Made by a program: the position numbers and the translations under genes. The notes beneath the pieces were generated by a model. It ran no database searches. It was not told where the DNA came from and saw nothing but the letters and a program-made list of their open reading frames with translations. DNA of 64,000 nucleotides. Origin: Gnetum montanum. Lineage: Eukaryota > Streptophyta > Gnetopsida > Gnetales > Gnetaceae. Shown here in pieces: positions 57,300 through 64,000 of this stretch; the stretch's first letter is position 1, and each line of letters opens with the position of its first letter. The stretch covers positions 195,662 through 259,661 of the forward strand of contig MNCI01003413.1 of NCBI GenBank assembly GCA_015680685.1, read 5' to 3'.

Positions 57300-59820
57300 G
57301 CCATAATTCTAGTATAGCCTACAATTGAAGCATAAAAAATTCCTTACCTATCTCAAGTGCAACCTGATGAAACCGATCGATGATGTCCTTAGCCATCCCA
57401 TGCATGAACTCCACCTTTTCTAGATTTTCCACCCATGGTTTCACATGAAACTTAGAGACAGGTGCTTGCACTAGTGACTCAGGAACTACTATAAGCATAA
57501 CAATCATCGAATGCTTAGGATGGAAACCAAAATTAAACTATAAGATATAACAAAAATATTAAGGCATGGGCATACCTAGCTCCTCCTCTTCTTCCTCCTC
57601 AAGGATGATGATAGAGGATGTACCTAATACTACCCCACCAAATAAGGAATCTAGATCATTTCTATCCTCATTGGCAAACCCTTCAACCATAGGTTGCTTT
57701 AGGAGTGCATCTTCTACACACCTTTGTTCTGCCTTCGTGGTAGCTTGGGCTACCATAACTTGATGTTTGTCTATAACCATAGCATATAGAAAACTAGTTA
57801 ACACATGAAATCATAAGGTAGCCATAAAAGTTAAAATATAAAATAGCCAAATTTAAAAAAAGCATACCTGTAATTGCCTACTACAATGGCCTAAGCTTAA
57901 ACTTTAGCTTCTCAAGGTAGGTTGATTTGATGCTAGTGGTGCTTCCTTCATAAGCCTCTTGAGTTTCTCCTTAGTTGCCCCTTTGGCCTCCATACGCCAT
58001 CATCTAGTGTTTAGGACACTAGTGGAAAATGTGATAGGCTCATTGTCATTAATGTTATCAAGAGACTTGCACTACCTAACATTAAGATTCTCAGTGGTGA
58101 TGGATAATATATCATTCATCCCTCCCAGTGGGTTTTGGGCCTACACCATTGCATAAATGTGCTTTATCTAAGGCCTATGAAGTTGGCTTGGGTCTTGGGA
58201 AGCCCATCATCAATTTCTGTACACTATCAAAGACTTTGCAAACCTCTACAAATAACCTGCAAAAAATGCAAAGTGCATATGGATTATTGTAGAGGTGTTA
58301 GCATGGAGTCTAAGGATCTCCTCTTGAAGCCTAGTAGCCAAAGCTGCCATCTGATTAAATCTGGTGTCCTCTATCATAACCTTCTTAAAGGTCCACCCCT
58401 ACACTATGCTGATTACCCTATTTTCTGATAACAATTTGCAAAATGCATGAGACTTGAACAAAGAATATGATTCCTTTATATTAGGGTTCGTGAAGCTATC
58501 CATGGAAATTTTGAAGTGACCCATGTTGGCACCAAGCCACTCCAAAAATTTTTTATAATGGCCAATTTCCCTTACTATCTTGGTGGGAACCTTTGCCCCA
58601 TCAACAGGGACATCAGACAAGTCATGAAAGAGGCCCACAGCAACATTCATGTTTACCTTCACATCTCAAATGATGGTGTTGAAACAACCAACCTTCTTAT
58701 CAAAGGAGTTGATGATATGCAACATCTTCATAGCAAGGATGAAAGGAATAGGTTCCATAAATATGTTAAGAAAACCTACATACTAGATGCTTACTTGAAC
58801 ATACCCAGGCACCTATTCCTTTAGCCACAACTGTTCTAGTGTCACCTCACCAAACTTCAAGATGAATGTATCCTCATGACATGTCTCTGAAAGTGGTATG
58901 GTGACATCAACAGAGGTAGAAGGTCTTGCAAAACAACAACCAAAAGTTTAGCATCAACATAAGCAAGTTTAATAGTCAATCAAAGAAATATAACACTCAA
59001 AGGTATAGCCATGAAACATCAGAAGCTATAGCCTTTATATTTACCTTTCCTTTTATTCTTTGGTGTGGAGGTCCTAGCTACAAGAGTTTGATCCATAGAG
59101 TTATTGGAATCTACCCACTAGTTGTGCATCATCCCATCATCTTTGCACTTCTTTTATACAAGGTTGAACCTTGAGGCATATGCATCAAAGTCCCCTCTTA
59201 ATTTTTGATACACAACAATTCTAAGCTAAGGACTCTTGGTGAATTCAGCCAAAGTAGTTTGTGCCACTACCAAGATTCGATCATTGATGATCAAGCCTTG
59301 ATCATTGATCTTATGTCTACAAGAAGTTTGTAAAACCAATGAAGTTAGAGAAGGTGTTAGAGCCAAAAGTGTAAGAAAATTATAACAACCATGCTTACCC
59401 TTGTAGATGACACATGATTCTTGGCAAGTTTTGGAAGAACATGTGGGATCTATGCACCATCATCAGAGTATTTTCAGTATTATTTTGTCTATACTCTAGC
59501 ATCATCCAAATCTCTGTGAGGTAATGTGAATTAATGATGTTTATTGAGCCCCCTGCTATCTTAGGAGGTAGCTTCTCAAAAATAAATTTGACAATCAGGC
59601 TAGATGCCTAAGGCAATAGGGTCTCCACTATAACCCCTACCACATCTGTAGATAAGTGTGACCATAGCATCACACTAAAGTTTCTTAAGATGTAGGTAAG
59701 GAATTCCCTTGCCCCAAGTGGGAACCACAATGATATCTTTACCAAAGCCATATCAAGGAATAAGGTAATATAGCATAGGATACCCACTAGCTCCACAATG
59801 AGGAGGATGGGTTTCAAATA
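57300..59820 (-). pseudogene. Opposite-strand frame of element G
   Basis: A series of minus-strand open pieces (59817-59608, 58662-58399, 57804-57559, 57507-57319) can be read in one direction with stops and shifts between. Readable words include LGAREFLTYILRNFSVMLW, GHYKKFLEWLGANMGHFKIS, SRNWW-type breaks, and an acidic EEEEEEELG run at 57575-57605. It is antisense to gag-pro and downstream of it, the place where Grande/Ogre-type Tat elements carry an antisense ORF. Product unknown. Confidence 0.4.
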
Positions 59821-62039
59821 AACCCTGCATAAAGCAAAACAAAAACATTATGATCATTTGGCATTAGTTATTAAATTTATAAAAAACATCAAGTTGGAGG
59901 TGAAATTAGTCTCTGTAAAAAGCTTTAAGGTGTTTATCTAAATTAGCTTAAGAAATTCCATAATAACATTATTACCATCTTTGATAGCCTTTTACTTCAT
60001 AACCAAAATATTATAGCCAAAATCATACAGCCAAAACTAAGCCTTAGTTTAAATTATGCATAACTTTAGAAAAAAGCATCTAAACTATGCATAATTAAGC
60101 CTTGGTCTAAATTATGCATAAATTTAGAAAAAGCATGCATAACTTTGGAAAAAAGAATTAAAAATTTTTAAAAAGCATATAGCCATGTAAAAATATTTTT
60201 AAGAAAACTAGTGAATCCTTTGTTTTTCCTTAAAAAAACATGTTTAAAGCATAATCTTTACATGAATTTTATATGAGAAGCTACACTTATCAATCACTTC
60301 CATTGCCAAAGGGGTAACGTGCTACAACCATAATTTTTCCTTGTTCACATAATTTAGCCAAGAAATTTATTAAAAATTCAAGAAACCTTATATTTTAGTG
60401 ATTTCACCATGGAAGGGATCTTGAAATAAAAAGCTTTGTAGCCATAACCATTACAACTAGAGATGAATGATCAATTTTTACATGAATTATAGAGAATTTT
60501 AGCCAAAATTGTAGCCATCAACATTAACCTTCTTTTGTGTAGGGTTAGCAAAAAATTTATCAAATAATTCGTTTGAGCTCCAAAGGGAGTGATTCCACCA
60601 TTATTTGAAAGCTTAAATCGATCCCTATGCATCCATACATAAAAAAAATTCAAAACCATTTCCATTTAGTTATAAAAAAATTATTAACTTAAAAAAAATT
60701 CTAGAAATGACACAAACTTCCTTTTGACAAAAGCTTGATAAAAAATGCATTAAAATTTCTTTTTAAACCCAATCAAAGTGATTCCACTCCATTGGAAAGC
60801 TGAAGCCAAAATCTACTTAGCCATAGAACAACATTAGCCAAAACCCTTGTCTTTTTCTTAGAAAAAGATTATGAAAAAATGGCATAAGGAACCTAACTAC
60901 ACAACCTTAAGAAAATAGCTATAACTCCATTGATTCAAAACCAAATTGAATGAGAAAAAATCTATTGAAAATCTTGAATGAAGGGCTACAAATCCATTGC
61001 ATTAGATTTTGAAAATATGTAGCTGTTTGATTAAGAAAAAATACACACCATTGCTTTCTTTTTCATGTAAAAAGTTGAAAATCCTAAAGCCCAACTTAAT
61101 ATAGCCACAAAAACATAGCCAAAACAATTGATACCCATTAGAAAGTGCACCAAAATAATGGGGTAAGACTTCGTTGAAATTTAATTTTAATAAATACTTA
61201 AGCCTAGATTTGAAAAAATGGCCATACCTACAAAATTTTGGGAAAATGCATAAAAACATCAGGTTTGATTTTAAAAATCAAATCTATTGATGAAAAAACA
61301 ATGAAACAATCATGGAACCTTATGTAAATGGCCAAAATAAGAGGTGGGACTTCAATAGAATTTTGATTTACCTCCTCTCGCTTATGGATTTGAGAAAAAC
61401 AACCCCACATATGGCAAGAAAAATACTAGAAAACCATAGAAAATAGCTAAGAAATGAAACCAAAAATAGGTAGAACTGCCTACCTCAAAGTGATGACAAA
61501 TGAGGCCTGGATGGAGGTAGGCCTTGGAATCCTTGATAGTTCCCTAGAATGCTCATCCATCTTCTAGATTGTAGGATTTCTACTCTTTCCCCCTCACTAC
61601 ATTGGTGCCATGGTAGGCTCAATGCTAGGAGTGGTTGGAAATCAGAAGAAAATGAAAGTTCTAAGCTAGTTGTGAGAAGGATGGAAGGCTTCCACATTGA
61701 AGATTGGTTGCTTCTTCCACAAGAATCTCTACTAGAGCTCTCCTCTAATGCACAATCTACAAGAATGAAAATTATGATTGAAAACTTGCAAAATTCAACC
61801 ATATAAACTACATCTAAAACCTAAATGCACACCTTGAAACCCCAACTACTAATTTAGTGCACCGTAACTCTAAGTGCACTAAAGTGTAAAGGGGAAAAAG
61901 TATCTTCAATAATGAGTTTTTGTGGGAAACAACTTCACTTTTCAAAATTTTAAATTCTTGAATTATGGGCCCCACCCTATGCCTTCTCTCTTAACAAAAA
62001 TTGCATCAATGTGTAGCTTTTGTCTAATTTTAACACTTA
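59821..62039. other. AT-rich part of element G with diffuse repeats
   Basis: No gene is seen. Between 60450 and 61430 a loose repeat of about 200 bp can be felt around AGTGATTCCA...CATT(T)GAAAGCT words. TAGCCAAAA and TAGCCAT words are frequent. Confidence 0.4.
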
Positions 62040-64000
62040 GAACCATATTGCAACCTTAACTTCCATGCATCCATGCTAGGGATTTCATGCCTAGCGTGGA
62101 TACATGGCTCCATTTCACATAATCATTAAAATACAACTATTTTACCCTTTTTAACAACCAAAACCTACCTTTTCTAATCCCAGGTTTGTGAAAGTGGATG
62201 AGACATTAACAAAGCTAGACACCATGGGTTTCCACACTAGGGTAATAGTGCCTAGTATGGAAGAAGAGTGTTAACACCTATCCCCACCCCTAGTACTAAT
62301 CTAGCTCTACTTTGACCTTGAAGTGGACCCCACATGACCTAGAATCACTCTAAGCATTTCTAACAACCCTAAAACCTCACCTAACCAAGTGAAAATTGGT
62401 CAAAACCTTGGGGGGAGGCTTCATCCATGCTGAGCCTCTTAGCCTTAGCATGGATGGATGAGGAGAAACCAAAAATAACCTAAATTGACTACCTTATGAC
62501 CATTTCTCAAAGCCTAATGACCCCTAAACCCTATTGAAACCCTCTAGAGCTTTCAAATGATCTAAAAGTAGTTAAATATAACATTAAGCTACCATCCCCC
62601 TCTCATCCACATTGGGTCCATCATGCCCAGTGTGGTAGAAAGGGGGCAGATTGCATGAGGCACTTAGAAGCCTCCAAACTAATGGATCTTGGTACCAAAC
62701 ATCAACTATCAACACTAACCTCATAGGTTGACATGCATGATCAACTAGCTGTCAATATAGCCTAGATCTAACTTTCTTGGTTGGGATAGACCTCTTCCAT
62801 GCTAAGCATCCTAGTACCACACATGGATGAAAGGTGAAAAGCCTAAAAACCTTCTCATAACCTTCAAAATGACTAGGTTATGATCTTAGACACTGATGAC
62901 TAATACTAGTAACCCTGTAAACACTCATGCATAGCGTAATTTGACAATAAAAGCTAAAAGCCTTTCCCCCAATCTTCCACATTGAGAATGGAAGCCCCAA
63001 CATGGAAAAAATATGGGAAGACCAAAAATTCCTTAATAATCCTTGAAACAACTAAATTTTGACATTAGGTATCAACCATCAACACTAGAAACCTTAGAAG
63101 CCTACATGCATAACTAGAAATGATGGAAAATAGCAAAAATCAGGGTCCCTCAGTTCTTCCACACTAAGAAGAAAGACGTTAACTTTTTTGGGACTCCAAA
63201 ATAAACCTCCATAGACCTTGAAAAAACATTGAGAAGACCTATGTGTGTCCTACAACCTTGTTTACACATCTTCAAACCCTCAAGATTTTCAAAATTGATC
63301 ATAAGTGGCTAGAAAGCCTTTCCCCCCAATCTTCTACAATGATCATGGAAACCCTAGTGTGGAAAAAAGGGGGAAATCCTAAAAACCACTCATCAACCTT
63401 TAAAATGACCAAATTTTGATACCAAGCATTGGTATTCGACACTAGCAACCTCAAACACCTACATGCATGACTAAAAAAAATACAAAAAGCCAAGAATCGA
63501 CTTCCCCCTAGTCTTCCACACTAAGCATACTACTCTTAGGTTGAAAATAAGGGGGAAGCTCAAAAACCTTCTAGGAAAGCTTCAAACTAACCAACCATGA
63601 GCTCAAATCCTAATCCTTGACCCTGAAAACCATGGAGGCATGCATGAATAATTTATTGAGGCCAAAATTGGCCCAAATATAGGATTTATGGTTTTTTCAT
63701 GCTAAGGATCCCTTTTTCCATGCTGAGCATAATATCCCTAGCTTGGAAACTCAAGGAGGAACTTGTTTGAAGCCCCTAAACACCTTAGAGTGACATCAAA
63801 TGATCTTACATTCACTCTAAAACCCCGTTAGTAGCCATTGGAGCCTTCAAACCTTACGAAATTGATCCCATATGACCAAAATATGGTTGCCCCTAGTTTT
63901 CCACACTGAGCTCCCTTATCCCTAGTGTGGAAAAATAAGGAAAACTAAAAAACCACTTAGGAGTACTTCAAACTGCCAAATTTTGACATAGAGACAACCC
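62040..64000. repeat. Degenerate tandem array, about 185-bp unit, continues past window
   Basis: About ten units can be counted by a recurring pair of words, TTCCACACT(A)AG / CATGCTGAGCAT followed by AGTGTGGAAA...GGGGGAAA...CTAAAAACC, near 62050, 62240, 62415, 62600, 62790, 62970, 63160, 63325, 63510, 63700 and 63900. Units are strongly diverged. Between them TCAACACTAG..ACC and ACATGCATGA words recur. Confidence 0.75.

Larger units (their letters stand above)
49200..64000 (+). mobile_element. Element G: Tat-like gypsy retrotransposon, gag-pro with opposite-strand frame and 3' array
   Basis: Order on the plus strand: promoter/LTR region, gag (51973-53930), protease (about 54960-55400), a long non-coding stretch with a decayed reading region on the minus strand (57300-59820), an AT-rich part, and a tandem array from about 62040 to the window end. 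Antisense frames and tandem repeats between the coding part and the 3' LTR are known from Tat-lineage elements. No RT or integrase is readable, so it is non-autonomous or internally deleted. The 3' LTR lies outside the window. Confidence 0.6.

Noticed and set aside
61485-61806. Overlapping frames on both strands
   Set aside because: Neither matches a known domain, and the stretch lies in the non-coding part of G.
1-64000. tRNA or rRNA genes
   Set aside because: No cloverleaf or rRNA core seen. The tRNA-like words are retrotransposon primer sites.

Overview
The window is nuclear DNA from a land plant with a large, repeat-rich genome; a gymnosperm or other big-genome seed plant fits, but the sequence does not fix the species. 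It is AT-rich, has no operons and no intact host gene, and most of it is decayed LTR retrotransposons stacked inside one another. The file has two single Ns (18558, 19330) and one 54-base N run (33190-33243), so it is a draft assembly.

One Ty3/gypsy family with TGATGAG...CTCATCA LTR ends dominates 1-32590 and recurs at 40390-49168. I call it Athila-like because its primer site resembles the TTGGCGCCGTTGCC type and its protease motif is of the D-L/S-G kind. Members: D (1-1130, + strand, only the 3' end and 3' LTR in the window); C (6230-28963, - strand, oldest, only gag pieces and a 5' LTR left); A (6617-14092, - strand, gag-pro only, perfect ACCTC target duplication), inserted in C; B (15197-27630, - strand, with gag, pro, RT, RNase H, INT and an extra ORF3), also inserted in C; H (31746-32590, solo LTR with perfect CATAT duplication); and E (40579-49168, + strand, gag-pro only, in a LTR-internal-LTR-internal arrangement beside an inverted LTR piece). 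B has the domains needed to move, though it is now full of stops. A and E look like derivatives that lost pol and would have depended on a B-like partner.

Other repeats: a PIF1/Helitron-type helicase fossil at 3490-4560 (-); two short tandem arrays at 1181-2320 and 3172-3451; a possible LINE remnant near 34690-35850; a tRNA-iMet-type primer site at 36210; a Tat-like gag-pro fragment F at 38317-40380 (+), cut by the E locus; and a second Tat-like gag-pro element G from about 49200 to past the window end. G has its own LTR-type promoter, a long decayed reading region on the opposite strand (57300-59820), and a 3' array of about 185-bp units.

The only hint of a host gene is an exon-like 149-bp stretch at 32844-32992 (-) with canonical splice borders. 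The most useful points for follow-up are: a perfect 215-bp inverted repeat bounded by single Ns that splits ORF3 of B, probably a misplaced contig; a U3-like promoter copy just upstream of ORF3; a polypurine-like motif repeated after pol in A, B and E; a non-standard Cys/His cluster and an SR/His-rich segment in Gag; and rapid replacement of the U3 palindromes between subfamilies.
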